From NCBI GenBank assembly GCA_029721435.1, contig CM056584.1, forward strand, positions 7,088,395 to 7,152,394: a DNA stretch of 64,000 nt. The letters are read 5' to 3'. Shown here in pieces: positions 23,588-36,823 of this stretch. Source of the DNA: Gymnothorax reevesii (taxonomy: Eukaryota; Chordata; Actinopteri; Anguilliformes; Muraenidae). The stretch's first letter is position 1. Every line of letters begins with the position of its first letter. The position numbers and the translations under genes were made by a program. The notes beneath the pieces were generated by a model. It was not told the DNA's origin. It did not search any database and saw only the letters and a program-made list of their open reading frames with translations.

Positions 23588-25196
23588 TACTATACGTGTC
23601 CTCTATGATGTTAATAGGAGATCAGATGGCATTTCAGCTTAACCCTGCTTGTGTAAAATGGAAATTGAGTGACGTTAATGTTTGAATGCTAATGCTAACA
23701 TGCTAATGCTAGCGATCTAATGTGAGTGCTAATATCTGGTCATTTTCATACTACACGTGTCCTCTATGATGTTAATAGGAGTTCAGATGGCATTTCAGCT
23801 TAACCCTTCTTGTTTAAAATGGAAATTGAGTGATGTTAATGTTTAAATGCTAATGCTAACATGCTAATGCTAGCGCTCTAATGTGAGTGCTAATATCTGG
23901 TCATTTTCATACTGTACGTGTCCTCTATGATGTTAATAGGAGATCAGATGGCATTTCAGCTTAACCCTGCTTGTTTAAAATGGAAATTTACTGACGTTAA
24001 TGTTTGAATGCTAATGCTAACATGCTAATGCTAGCGATCTAATGTGAGTTCTAATATCTGGTCATTTTCATACTATACGTGTCCTCTATGATGTTAATAG
24101 GAGATCAGATGGCATTTCAGCTTAACACTTCTTGTGTAAAATGGAAATTGAGTGACATAAATGTTTTTATGCTAATGCTAACATGCTAATTCTAGCGATC
24201 TAATGTGAGTGCTAATATCTGGTCATTTTCATACTGTCCGTGTCCTCTATGATGGGAGTATGGGATCAGATGGCATTTCAGCTTAACCCTGCTTGTGTAA
24301 AATGGAAATTGAGTGACATTAATGTTTTAATACTAATGCTAACATGCTAATGCTAGCGATCTAATGTGAGTGCTAATACCTGGTCATTTTCATGCTGTAC
24401 ATGTCCTCTATGATGGGAGTATGAGATCAGATGGCTTTTCAGCTTAACCCTGCTTGTGTAAAATGGAAATTGAGTGACGTTAATGTTTGAATGCTAATGG
24501 TAACATGCTAATGCTGGCGATCTAATGTGAGTTCTAATATCTGGTCATTTTCATGCCATACGTGTCCTCTTTGATGTAAATAGGAGATCGGATGGCATTT
24601 CAGCTTAACCCTGATTGTGTACAATGGAAATTTAGCGACGTTAATGTTTGAATGCTAATGCTAACATGCTAATGCTAGCGATCTAATGTGAGTGCTAATA
24701 TCTGGTCATTTTCATACTGTACGTGTCCTCTATCATGTTAATAGGAGATCAGATGGCATTTCAGCTTTACCCTTCTTGTTTAAAATGGAAATTGAGTGAT
24801 GTTAATGTTTAAATGCTAATGCTAACATGCTAATGCTAGCGCTCTAATGTGAGTGCTAATATGTCGTCATTTTCATACTGTACGTGTCCTCTATGATGGG
24901 AATATGGGATCAGATGGCATTTCAGCTTAACCCTGTTTGTGTAAAATGGAAATTGAGTGATGGTAATGTTTGAATACTAATGCTAACATGCTAATGCTAG
25001 CGATCTAATGTGAGTGCTTATATCTGGTCATTTTCATACTATACGTGTCCTCTATGATGTTAATAGGAGATAAGATGGCATTTCAGCTTAACCCTTCTTG
25101 TATAATAAAAAATTGAGTAATGTTAATGTTTAAATGCTAATGCTAACATGCTAATGCTAGCGATCTAATGTGAGTTCTAATATCTGTTCATTTTCA
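23588..25196 (+). repeat. 1,609-bp tandem duplication, copy 2
   Basis: Directly follows copy 1 with a constant offset of 1,609 bp. Only a few differences are visible, such as GCTAATTCTAGCG near 24187 and TCCTCTTTGATGTAAATAGG near 24565. The near identity implies a recent event. Confidence 0.88.
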
Positions 25197-25624
25197 TACT
25201 ATACGTGTCCTCTATGATGTTAATAGGAGATCAGATGGCATTTCAGCATAACCCTGTTTGTGCTAAATGGAAATTGAGTGACGTTAATGTTTAAATGCTA
25301 ATGCTAACATGCTAATGCTAGCGATCTAATGTGAGTGCTAATATCTGGTCATTTTCATACTGTACGTGTCCTCTATGATGTCAATAGGAGATCAGATGGC
25401 ATTTCAGCTTAACCCTTCTTGTATAATAAAAAAATTGAGTAATGTTAATGTTTAAATGCTAATGCTAACATGCTAATGCTAGCGATCTAATGTGAGTTCT
25501 AATATCTGGTCATTTTCATACTATACGTGTCCTCTATGATGTTAATGGGAGATCAGATGGCATTTCAGCTTCACCCTTCTTGTGTAAAATGGAAATTGAG
25601 TGACATTAATGTTTTAATACTGAT

Positions 25625-25644
25625 GCTAGCATGCTAATGCTAGC
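25625..25644 (+). other. Perfect inverted repeat (hairpin variant)
   Basis: Same 8-4-8 inverted repeat in the TTAATGGGAG / GTTTTAATACTGATG monomer class, which carries the perfect arms in most of its copies. Confidence 0.78.
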
Positions 25645-28600
25645 GATCTAATGTGAGTGCTAATATCTGGTCATTTTCATACTGTACGTGTCCTCTATGA
25701 TGGGAGTATGGGATCAGATGGCATTTCAGCTTAACCCTGCTTGTGTAAAATGGAAATTGAGTGACGTTAATGTTTGAATACTAATGCTAACATGCTAATG
25801 CTAGCGATCTAATGTGAGTTCTAATATCTGGTCATTTTCATACTATACGTGTCCTCTATAATGTTAATAGGAGATCAGATGGCATTTCAGCTTAACCCTT
25901 TTGTGTAAAATGGAAATTGAGTGACATTAATGTTTTAATACTAATGCTAACATGCTAATGCTAGCGATCTAATGTGAGTGCTAATATCTGGTCATTTTCA
26001 TACTGTACGTGTCCTCTATGATGGGAGTATTGGATCAGATGGCATTTCAGCTTAACCCTGCTTGTGTAAAATAAAACTGAGGGACGTTAATGTTTGAATG
26101 CTAATGCTAACATGCTAATGCTAGCGATCTAAGGTGAGTGCTAATATCTGGTCATTTTCACACTGTAAGTGTCCTCTATGATGTTAGTATGAGATCAGAT
26201 GGCATTTCTCCTTCACCCTTCTTGTATTATAAGCAAATTGAGTAATGCTAATGTTTCAATGCTAATGCTAACATGCTGATGCTAACATGCTAATACTAGC
26301 AATCTAATGTGAGTGCTAATACCTGGTCATTTTCATACTGTACATGTCTTCTATGATGGGAGTATGGGATCAGATGGCATTTCAGCTTAACCTTGCTTGT
26401 GTAAAATGGAAATTGAGTGACGTTAATGTTTGAATGCTAATGCTAACATGCTAATGCTAGTGATCTAATGTGAGTGCTAATACCTGGTCATTTTCATACT
26501 GTACATGTCCTCTATGATGGGAGTATGAGATCAGATGGCTTTTCAGCTTTACCCTGCTTGTGTAAAATGGAAATTGAGTGACGTTAATGTTTGAATGCTA
26601 ATGCTAACATGCTAATGCTAGCGATCTAATGTGAGTTCTAATATCTGGTCATTTTCATACTGTACGTGTCCTCTATGATGGGAGTATTGGATCAGATGGC
26701 ATTTCAGCTTAACCCTGCTTGTGTAAAATAAAAATTGAGTGACATTAATGTTTGAATGCTAATGCTAACATGCTAATGCTAGCGATCTAATGTGAGTGCT
26801 AATATCTGGTCATTTTCATACTGTAAGTGTCCTCTATGATGTTAGTATGAGATCAGATGGCATTTCTCCTTCACCCTTCTTGTATTATAAGCAAATTGAG
26901 TAATGTTAATGTTTCAATGCTAATGCTAACATGCTGATGCAAAAATGCTAATGCTAGCAATCTAATGTGAGTGCTAATACCTGGTCATTTTCATACTGTA
27001 CATGTCTTCTATGATGGGAGTATGGGATCAGATGGCATTTCAGCTTAACCTTGCTTGTGTAAAATGGAAATTGAGTGACGTTAATGTTTGAATGCTAATG
27101 CTAGCATGCTAATGCTAGTGATCTAATGTGAGTGCTAATAGCTGGTCATTTTCATACTGTACATGTCCTCTATGATGGGAGTATGAGATCAGATGGCTTT
27201 TCAGCTTGTCCCTGCTTGTGTAAAATGGAAATTGAGTGACGTTAATGTGCGAATGCTAATGCTAACATGCTAATGCTAGCGATTTAATGTGAGTTCTAAT
27301 ATCTGGTCATTTTTATACCAAACGTTTCCTCTATGATGTTCATAGGAGATCAGATGGCATTTCAGCTTAACCCTGCTTGTGTACAATGGAAATTTAGTGA
27401 CGTTAATGTTTGAATGCTAATGCTAACATGCTAATTCTAGCGATCTAATGTGAGTGCTAATATCTGGTCATTTTCATACTACACGTGTCCTCTATGATGT
27501 TAATAGGAGTTCAGATGGCATTTCAGCTTAACCCTTCTTGTTTAAAATGGAAATTGAGTGATGTTAATGTTTAAATGCTAATGCTAACATGCTAATGCTA
27601 GCGCTCTAATGTGAGTGCTAATATGTGGTCATTTTCATACTGTACGTGTCCTCTATGATGGGAATATGGGATCAGATGGCATTTCAGCTTAACCCTGTTT
27701 GTGTAAAATGGAAATTGAGTGACGTTAATGTTTAAATGCTAATGCTAACATGCTAATGCTAGCGATCTAATTTGAGTGCTAATATCTGGTCATTTTCATA
27801 CTGTACGTGTCCTCTATGATGTTAATAGGAGATCAGATGGCATTTCAGCTTAACCCTGCTTGTGTAAAATGGAAATTTAGTGACGTTAATGTTTGAATGC
27901 TAATGCTAACATGCTAATGCTAGCGATCTAATGTGAGTTCTAATATCTGGTCATTTTCATACTATACGTGTCCTTTATGATGTTAATAGGAGATCAGATG
28001 GCATTTCAGCTTAACACTTCTTGTGTAAAATGGAAATTGAGTGACATAAATGTTTTAATGCTAATGCTAACATGCTAATGCTAGCGATCTAATGTGAGTG
28101 CTAATATCTGGTCATTTTCATACTGTACGTGTCCTCTATGATGGGAGTATGGGATCAGATGGCTTTTCAGCTTAACCCTGCTTGTGTAAAATGGAAATTG
28201 AGTGACATTAATGTTTTAATACTAATGCTAACATGCTTATGCTAGCAATCCAATGTGAGTGCTAATATCTGGTCATTTTTATACTGTACTTGTCCTCTAT
28301 GATGGGAGTATTGGATCAGATGGCATTTCAGCTTAACCCTGCTTGTGTAAAATAGAAATTGAGTGACGTTAATGTTTGAATGCTAATGTTAACATGCTAA
28401 TGCTAGCGATCTAATGTGATTGCTAATACCTGGTCATTTTCATGCTGTTCATGTCCTCTATGATGGGAGTATGAGATCAGATGGCTTTTCAGCTTAACCC
28501 TGCTTGTGTAAAATGGAAATTGAGTAACGTTAATGTTTGAATGCTAATGGTAACATGCTAATGCTGGCGATCTAATGTGCGTTCTAATATCTGGTCATTT

Positions 28601-30051
28601 TCATGCCATACGTGTCCTCTATGATGTTAATAGGAGGTCAGATGGCATTTCAGCTTTACCCTGATTGTGTACAATGGAAATTTAGCGACGTTAATGTTTT
28701 AATGCTAATGCTAACATGCTAATGCTAGCGATCTAATATGAGTGCTAATATCTGGTCATTTTCATACTACACGTGTCCTTTATGATGTTAATAGGAGATC
28801 AGATGGCATTTCAGCTTAACCCTTCTTGTTTAAAATGGAAATTGAGTGATGTTAATGTTTAAATGCGAATGCTAACATGCTAATGCTAGCGCTCTAATGT
28901 GAGTGCTAATATGTGGTCTTTTTCATACTGTACGTGTCCTCTATGATTGGAATATGGGATCAGATGGCATTTCAGCTTAACCCTGTTTGTGTAAAATGGA
29001 AATTGAGTGATGGTAATGTTTGAATACTAATGCTAACATGCTAATGCTAGCGATCTAATGTGAGTGCTTATATCTGGTCATTTTCATACTATACGTGTCC
29101 TCTATGATGTTAATAGGAGATAAGATGGCATTTCAGCTTAACCCTTCTTGTATAATAAAAAATTGAGTAATGTTAATGTTTAAATGCTAATGCTAACATG
29201 CTAATGCTAGCGATCTAATGTGAGTTCTAATATCTGTTCATTTTCATACTATACGTGTCCTCTATGATGTTAATAGGAGATCAGATGACATTTCAGCATA
29301 ACCCTTTTTGTGTAAAATGGAAATTGAGTGACGTTAATGTTTAAATGCTAATGCTAACATGCTTATATTAGCGATTTAATGTGAGTGCTAATATCTGGTC
29401 ATTTTCATACTGTACGTGTCCTCTATGATGTTAATAGGAGATCAGATGGCATTTCAGCTTAACCCTTCTTGTATAATAAAAAAATTGAGTAATGTAAATG
29501 TTTAAATGCTAATGCTAACATGCTAATGCTAGCGATCTAATGTCAGTTCTAATATCTGGTCATTTCCATACTCTTCGTGTCCTCTATGATGTTAATAGGA
29601 GATCAGATGGCATTTCAGCTTAACCCTTCTTGTGTAAAATGGAAATTGAGTGACATTAATGTTTTAATACTAATGCTAACATGCTAATGCTAGCGATCTA
29701 ATGTAAGTGCTAATATCTGGTCATTTTCATACTGTACGTGTCCTCTATGATGGGAGTATGGGATCAGATGACATTTCAGCTTAACCCTGCTTGTGTAAAA
29801 TGGAAATTGAGTGAAGTTAATGTTTGAATACTAATGCTAACATGCTAATGCTAGCAATCTAATGTGAGTGCTAATATCTGGTCATTTTCATACTGTACGT
29901 GTCCTCTATGATGGGGGTATGGGATCAGATGGCATTTCAGCTTATCCCTGCTTGTGTAAAATAGAAATTGAGTGACGTTAATGTTTGAATGCTAATGCTA
30001 ACATGCTAATGCTAGCGATCTAATGTGAGTGCTAATATCTGGTCATTTTCA

Positions 30052-30373
30052 TACTGTAAGTGTCCTCTATGATGTCAGTATGAGATCAGATGGCATTTCT
30101 CCTTCACCCTTCTTGTATTATAAGCAAATTGAGTAATGTTAATGTTTCAATGCTAATGCTAACATGCTGATTCTAACATGCTAATGCTAGCAATCTAATG
30201 TGAGTGCTAATACCTGGTCATTTTCATACTGTACATGTCTTCTATGATGGGAGTATGGGATCAGATGGCATTTCAGCTTCACCCTTCTTGTGTAAAATGG
30301 AAATTGAGTAATGCTAATGCTAACATGCTGATGCTAGCGCTCTAATGTGAGTGCTAATATCTGGTCATTTTCA
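30052..30373 (+). repeat. 175+147-bp monomer pair (322 bp)
   Basis: Five-unit monomer 30052-30226 and three-unit monomer 30227-30373. From this copy rightward the short monomer usually leads into a monomer with TCCTCTAAGATGGG, a marker of the middle and right domains. Confidence 0.87.
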
Positions 30374-31835
30374 TACTGTACGTGTCCTCTAAGATGGGAA
30401 TATGGGATCAGATGGCATTTCAGCTTTACCCTTCTTGTATAATAAAAAAATTGAGTAATGTTAATGTTTAAATGCTAATGCTAACATGCTAATGCTAGCA
30501 ATCTAATGTAAGTTCTAATATCTGGTCATTTTCATACTAAACGTGTCCTCTATGATGTTAATGGGAGATCAGATGGCATTTCAGCTTAACCCTTCTTTTG
30601 TAAAATGGAAATTGAGTGACATTAATGTTTTAATACTGATGCTAGCATGCTAATGCTAGCGATCTAATGTGAGTGCTAATATCTGGTCATTTTCATACTG
30701 TACGTGTCCTCTATGATGGGAGTATGGGATCAGATGGCATTTCACCTAAAACCTGCTTGTGTAAAATGGAAATTGAGTGACGTTAATGTTTGAATACTAA
30801 TGCTAACATGCTAATGCTAGCGATCTAATGTAAGTTCTAATATCTGGTCATTTTCAGACTGTACGTGTCCTCTATGATGTTAATAGGAGATAAGATGGCA
30901 TTTCAGCTTAACCCTTCTTGTATAATAAAAAATTGAGTAATGTTCATGTTTAAATGCTAATGCTAACATGCTAATGCTAGCGATCTAATGTGAGTTCTAA
31001 TATCTGTTCATTTTCATACTATACGTGTCCTCTATGATGTTAATAGGAGATCAGATGACATTTCAGCATAACCCTTTTTGTGTAAAATGGAAATTGAGTG
31101 ACGTTAATGTTTAAATGCTAATGCTAACATGCTTATATTAGCGATTTAATGTGAGTGCTAATATCTGGTCATTTTCATACTGTACGTGTCCTCTATGATG
31201 TTAATAGGAGATCAGATGGCATTTCAGCTTAACCCTTCTTGTATAATAAAAAAATTGAGTAATGTAAATGTTTAAATGCTAATGCTAACATGCTTATGCT
31301 AGCGATCTAATGTCAGTTCTAATATCTGGTCATTTCCATACTCTTCGTGTCCTCTATGATGTTAATAGGAGATCAGATGGCATTTCAGCTTAACCCTGCT
31401 TGTGTAAAATGGAAATTGAGTGAAGTTAATGTTTGAATACTAATGCTAACATGCTAATGCTAGCAATCTAATGTGAGTGCTAATATCTGGTCATTTTCAT
31501 ACTGTACGTGTCCTCTATGATGGGGGTATGGGATCAGATGGCATTTCAGCTTATCCCTGCTTGTGTAAAATAGAAATTGAGTGACGTTAATGTTTGAATG
31601 CTAATGCTAACATGCTAATGCTAGCGATCTAATGTGAGTGCTAATATCTGGTCATTTTCATACTGTAAGTGTCCTCTATGATGTCAGTATGAGATCAGAT
31701 GGCATTTCTCCTTCACCCTTCTTGTATTATAAGCAAATTGAGTAATGTTAATGTTTCAATGCTAATGCTAACATGCTGATTCTAACATGCTAATGCTAGC
31801 AATCTAATGTGAGTGCTAATACCTGGTCATTTTCA
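30227..31835 (+). repeat. HOR block 4, 10 monomers
   Basis: This is a short block of 1,609 bp created by an internal jump: after a TTTTCAGACTG monomer start at 30855 the array returns to the GGAGATAAG monomer class that also occurs near 29127. It lacks one monomer found in block 6 (31370 region compared with 36200-36360). Confidence 0.75.
30641..30660 (+). other. Perfect inverted repeat (hairpin variant)
   Basis: Same 8-4-8 inverted repeat. Counterparts lie at 32250-32269, 35468-35487, 37238-37257 and 37882-37901 in the duplicated blocks. Confidence 0.78.
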
Positions 31836-31982
31836 TACTGTACATGTCTTCTATGATGGGAGTATGGGATCAGATGGCATTTCAGCTTCACCCTTCTTGT
31901 GTAAAATGGAAATTGAGTAATGCTAATGCTAACATGCTGATGCTAGCGCTCTAATGTGAGTGCTAATATCTGGTCATTTTCA
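31661..31982 (+). repeat. 175+147-bp monomer pair (322 bp)
   Basis: Five-unit monomer 31661-31835 and three-unit monomer 31836-31982. It is only 1,609 bp after the previous pair because of an internal duplication in this block. Confidence 0.87.
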
Positions 31983-34900
31983 TACTGTACGTGTCCTCTA
32001 AGATGGGAATATGGGATCAGATGGCATTTCAGCTTTACCCTTCTTGTATAATAAAAAAATTGAGTAATGTTAATGTTTAAATGCTAATGCTAACATGCTA
32101 ATGCTAGCAATCTAATGTAAGTTCTAATATCTGGTCATTTTCATACTAAACGTGTCCTCTATGATATTAATGGGAGATCAGATGGCATTTCAGCTTAACC
32201 CTTCTTTTGTAAAATGGAAATTGAGTGACATTAATGTTTTAATACTGATGCTAGCATGCTAATGCTAGCGATCTAATGTGAGTGCTAATATCTGGTCATT
32301 TTCATACTACACGTGTCCTCTATGATGTTAATAGGAGTTCAGATGGCATTTCAGCTTAACCCTTCTTGTTTAAAATGGAAATTGAGTGATGTTAATGTTT
32401 AAATGCTAATGCTAACATGCTAATGCTAGCGCTCTAATGTGAGTGCTAATATGTGGTCATTTTCATACTGTACGTGTCCTCTATGATGGGAATATGGGAT
32501 CAGATGGCATTTCAGCTTAACCCTGTTTGTGTAAAATGGAAATTGAGTGACGTTAATGTTTAAATGCTAATGCTAACATGCTAATGCTAGCGATCTAATT
32601 TGAGTGCTAATATCTGGTCATTTTCATACTGTACGTGTCCTCTATGATGTTAATAGGAGATCAGATGGCATTTCAGCTTAACCCTGCTTGTGTAAAATGG
32701 AAATTTAGTGACGTTAATGTTTGAATGCTAATGCTAACATGCTAATGCTAGCGATCTAATGTGAGTTCTAATATCTGGTCATTTTCATACTATACGTGTC
32801 CTTTATGATGTTAATAGGAGATCAGATGGCATTTCAGCTTAACACTTCTTGTGTAAAATGGAAATTGAGTGACATAAATGTTTTAATGCTAATGCTAACA
32901 TGCTAATGCTAGCGATCTAATGTGAGTGCTAATATCTGGTCATTTTCATACTGTACGTGTCCTCTATGATGGGAGTATGGGATCAGATGGCTTTTCAGCT
33001 TAACCCTGCTTGTGTAAAATGGAAATTGAGTGACATTAATGTTTTAATACTAATGCTAACATGCTAATGCTAGCGATCCAATGTGAGTGCTAATATCTGG
33101 TCATTTTTATACTGTACTTGTCCACTATGATGGGAGTATTGGATCAGATGGCATTTCAGCTTAACCCTGCTTGTGTAAAATAGAAATTGAGTGACGTTAA
33201 TGTTTGAATGCTAATGTTAACATGCTAATGCTAGCGATCTAATGTGATTGCTAATACCTGGTCATTTTCATGCTGTTCATGTCCTCTATGATGGGAGTAT
33301 GAGATCAGATGGCTTTTCAGCTTAACCCTGCTTGTGTAAAATGGAAATTGAGTAACGTTAATGTTTGAATGCTAATGGTAACATGCTAATGCTGGCGATC
33401 TAATGTGCGTTCTAATATCTGGTCATTTTCATGCCATACGTGTCCTCTATGATGTTAATAGGAGATCAGATGGCATTTCAGCTTTACCCTGATTGTGTAC
33501 AATGGAAATTTAGCGACGTTAATGTTTTAATGCTAATGCTAACATGCTAATGCTAGCGATCTAATATGAGTGCTAATATCTGGTCATTTTCATACTACAC
33601 GTGTCCTTTATGATGTTAATAGGAGATCAGATGGCATTTCAGCTTAACCCTTCTTGTTTAAAATGGAAATTGAGTGATGTTAATGTTTAAATGCGAATGC
33701 TAACATGCTAATGCTAGCGCTCTAATGTGAGTGCTAATATGTGGTCTTTTTCATACTGTACGTGTCCTCTATGATGGGAATATGGGATCAGATGGCATTT
33801 CAGCTTAACCCTGTTTGTGTAAAATGGAAATTGAGTGATGGTAATGTTTGAATTCTAATGCTAACATGCTAATGCTAGCGATCTAATGTGAGTGCTTATA
33901 TCTGGTCATTTTCATACTATACGTGTCCTCTATGATGTTAATAGGAGATAAGATGGCATTTCAGCTTAACCCTTCTTGTATAATAAAAAATTGAGTAATG
34001 TTAATGTTTAAATGCTAATGCTAACATGCTAATGCTAGCGATCTAATGTGAGTTCTAATATCTGTTCATTTTCATACTATACGTGTCCTCTATGATGTTA
34101 ATAGGAGATCAGATGACATTTCAGCATAACCCTTTTTGTGTAAAATGGAAATTGAGTGACGTTAATGTTTAAATGCTAATGCTAACATGCTTATATTAGC
34201 GATTTAATGTGAGTGCTAATATCTGGTCATTTTCATACTGTACGTGTCCTCTATGATGTTAATAGGAGATCAGATGGCATTTCAGCTTAACCCTTCTTGT
34301 ATAATAAAAAATTGAGTAATGTAAATGTTTAAATGCTAATGCTAACATGCTAATGCTAGCGATCTAATGTCAGTTCTAATATCTGGTCATTTCCATACTC
34401 TTCGTGTCCTCTATGATGTTAATAGGAGATCAGATGGCATTTCAGCTTAACCCTTCTTGTGTAAAATGGAAATTGAGTGACATTAATGTTTTAATACTAA
34501 TGCTAACATGCTAATGCTAGCGATCTAATGTAAGTGCTAATATCTGGTCATTTTCATACTGTACGTGTCCTCTATGATGGGAGTATGGGATCAGATGACA
34601 TTTCAGCTTAACCCTGCTTGTGTAAAATGGAAATTGAGTGAAGTTAATGTTTGAATACTAATGCTAACATGCTAATGCTAGCAATCTAATGTGAGTGCTA
34701 ATATCTGGTCATTTTCATACTGTACGTGTCCTCTATGATGGGGGTATGGGATCAGATGGCATTTCAGCTTATCCCTGCTTGTGTAAAATAGAAATTGAGT
34801 GACGTTAATGTTTGAATGCTAATGCTAACATGCTAATGCTAGCGATCTAATGTGAGTGCTAATATCTGGTCATTTTCATACTGTAAGTGTCCTCTATGAT

Positions 34901-35053
34901 GTCAGTATGAGATCAGATGGCATTTCTCCTTCACCCTTCTTGTATTATAAGCAAATTGAGTAATGTTAATGTTTCAATGCTAATGCTAACATGCTGATTC
35001 TAACATGCTAATGCTAGCAATCTAATGTGAGTGCTAATACCTGGTCATTTTCA
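31836..35053 (+). repeat. HOR block 5, 20 monomers
   Basis: 3,218 bp is 20 monomers less two single A-tract bases. It spans the junction at 32305 where the second copy of the ~4.83-kb duplication begins with a TACTACACGTG monomer. It repeats the order of 27477-30226. Confidence 0.75.
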
Positions 35054-35200
35054 TACTGTACATGTCTTCTATGATGGGAGTATGGGATCAGATGGCATTT
35101 CAGCTTCACCCTTCTTGTGTAAAATGGAAATTGAGTAATGCTAATGCTAACATGCTGATGCTAGCGCTCTAATGTGAGTGCTAATATCTGGTCATTTTCA
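34879..35200 (+). repeat. 175+147-bp monomer pair (322 bp)
   Basis: Five-unit monomer 34879-35053 and three-unit monomer 35054-35200. It is the counterpart of the pair at 30052, offset 4,827 bp. Confidence 0.87.
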
Positions 35201-36823
35201 TACTGTACGTGTCCTCTAAGATGGGAATATGGGATCAGATGGCATTTCAGCTTTACCCTTCTTGTATAATAAAAAAATTGAGTAATGTTAATGTTTAAAT
35301 GCTAATGCTAACATGCTAATGCTAGCAATCTAATGTAAGTTCTAATATCTGGTCATTTTCATACTAAACGTGTCCTCTATGATGTTAATGGGAGATCAGA
35401 TGGCATTTCAGCTTAACCCTTCTTTTGTAAAATGGAAATTGAGTGACATTAATGTTTTAATACTGATGCTAGCATGCTAATGCTAGCGATCTAATGTGAG
35501 TGCTAATATCTGGTCATTTTCATACTGTACGTGTCCTCTATGATGGGAGTATGGGATCAGATGGCATTTCAGCTAAAACCTGCTTGTGTAAAATGGAAAT
35601 TGAGTGACGTTAATGTTTGAATACTAATGCTAACATGCTAATGCTAGCGATCTAATGTAAGTTCTAATATCTGGTCATTTTCAGACTGTACGTGTCCTCT
35701 ATGATGTTAATAGGAGATAAGATGGCATTTCAGCTTAACCCTTCTTGTATAATAAAAAATTGAGTAATGTTAATGTTTAAATGCTAATGCTAACATGCTA
35801 ATGCTAGCGATCTAATGTGAGTTCTAATATCTGTTCATTTTCATACTATACGTGTCCTCTATGATGTTAATAGGAGATCAGATGACATTTCAGCATAACC
35901 CTTTTTGTGTAAAATGGAAATTGAGTGACGTTAATGTTTAAATGCTAATGCTAACATGCTTATATTAGCGATTTAATGTGAGTGCTAATATCTGGTCATT
36001 TTCATACTGTACGTGTCCTCTATGATGTTAATAGGAGATCAGATGGCATTTCAGCTTAACCCTTCTTGTATAATAAAAAAATTGAGTAATGTAAATGTTT
36101 AAATGCTAATGCTAACATGCTTATGCTAGCGATCTAATGTCAGTTCTAATATCTGGTCATTTCCATACTCTTCGTGTCCTCTATGATGTTAATAGGAGAT
36201 CAGATGGCATTTCAGCTTTACCCTTCTTGTGTAAAATGGAAATTGAGTGACATTAATGTTTTAATACTAATGCTAACATGCTAATGCTAGCGATCTAATG
36301 TAAGTGCTAATATCTGGTCATTTTCATACTGTACGTGTCCTCTATGATGGGAGTATGGGATCAGATGACATTTCAGCTTAACCCTGCTTGTGTAAAATGG
36401 AAATTGAGTGAAGTTAATGTTTGAATACTAATGCTAACATGCTAATGCTAGCAATCTAATGTGAGTGCTAATATCTGGTCATTTTCATACTGTACGTGTC
36501 CTCTATGATGGGGGTATGGGATCAGATGGCATTTCAGCTTATCCCTGCTTGTGTAAAATAGAAATTGAGTGACGTTAATGTTTGAATGCTAATGCTAACA
36601 TGCTAATGCTAGCGATCTAATGTGAGTGCTAATATCTGGTCATTTTCATACTGTAAGTGTCCTCTATGATGTCAGTATGAGATCAGATGGCATTTCTCCT
36701 TCACCCTTCTTGTATTATAAGCAAATTGAGTAATGTTAATGTTTCAATGCTAATGCTAACATGCTGATTCTAACATGCTAATGCTAGCAATCTAATGTGA
36801 GTGCTAATACCTGGTCATTTTCA
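35054..36823 (+). repeat. HOR block 6, 11 monomers
   Basis: 1,770 bp, the complete version of block 4: it includes the monomer with GACATTAATGTTTTAATAC and TGTAAGTGC that block 4 has lost. The CCATACTCTTCG monomer start at 34393 recurs at 36163, 1,770 bp later, as it does at 29566 and 31336. Confidence 0.75.

Larger units (their letters stand above)
19551..30226 (+). repeat. HOR block 3, 66 monomers, compound
   Basis: This is the longest block, 10,676 bp, with five 175-bp monomers and six single-base losses that account for its length exactly. It holds a 1,609-bp tandem duplication (21979-23587 and 23588-25196). Flanking it, the CAGCATAACCCTG...GTGCTAAATGG monomer near 20231 recurs near 25247 (offset 5,016), followed by parallel monomer orders. 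It is the zone where left-domain and right-domain monomer classes are mixed. Confidence 0.7.
27477..32304 (+). repeat. ~4.83-kb tandem duplication, copy 1 (30 monomers)
   Basis: Starts with a TACTACACGTG monomer, as copy 2 does. Landmarks recur 4,827-4,828 bp later: CCATACTCTTCG 29566 to 34393 and 31336 to 36163, and TTTCAGACTG 30855 to 35682. Private changes include GCTAATTCTAGCG near 27433, CACCTAAAACC near 30744 and loss of one monomer near 31400. It carries an inner 11-monomer repeat. Confidence 0.88.
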
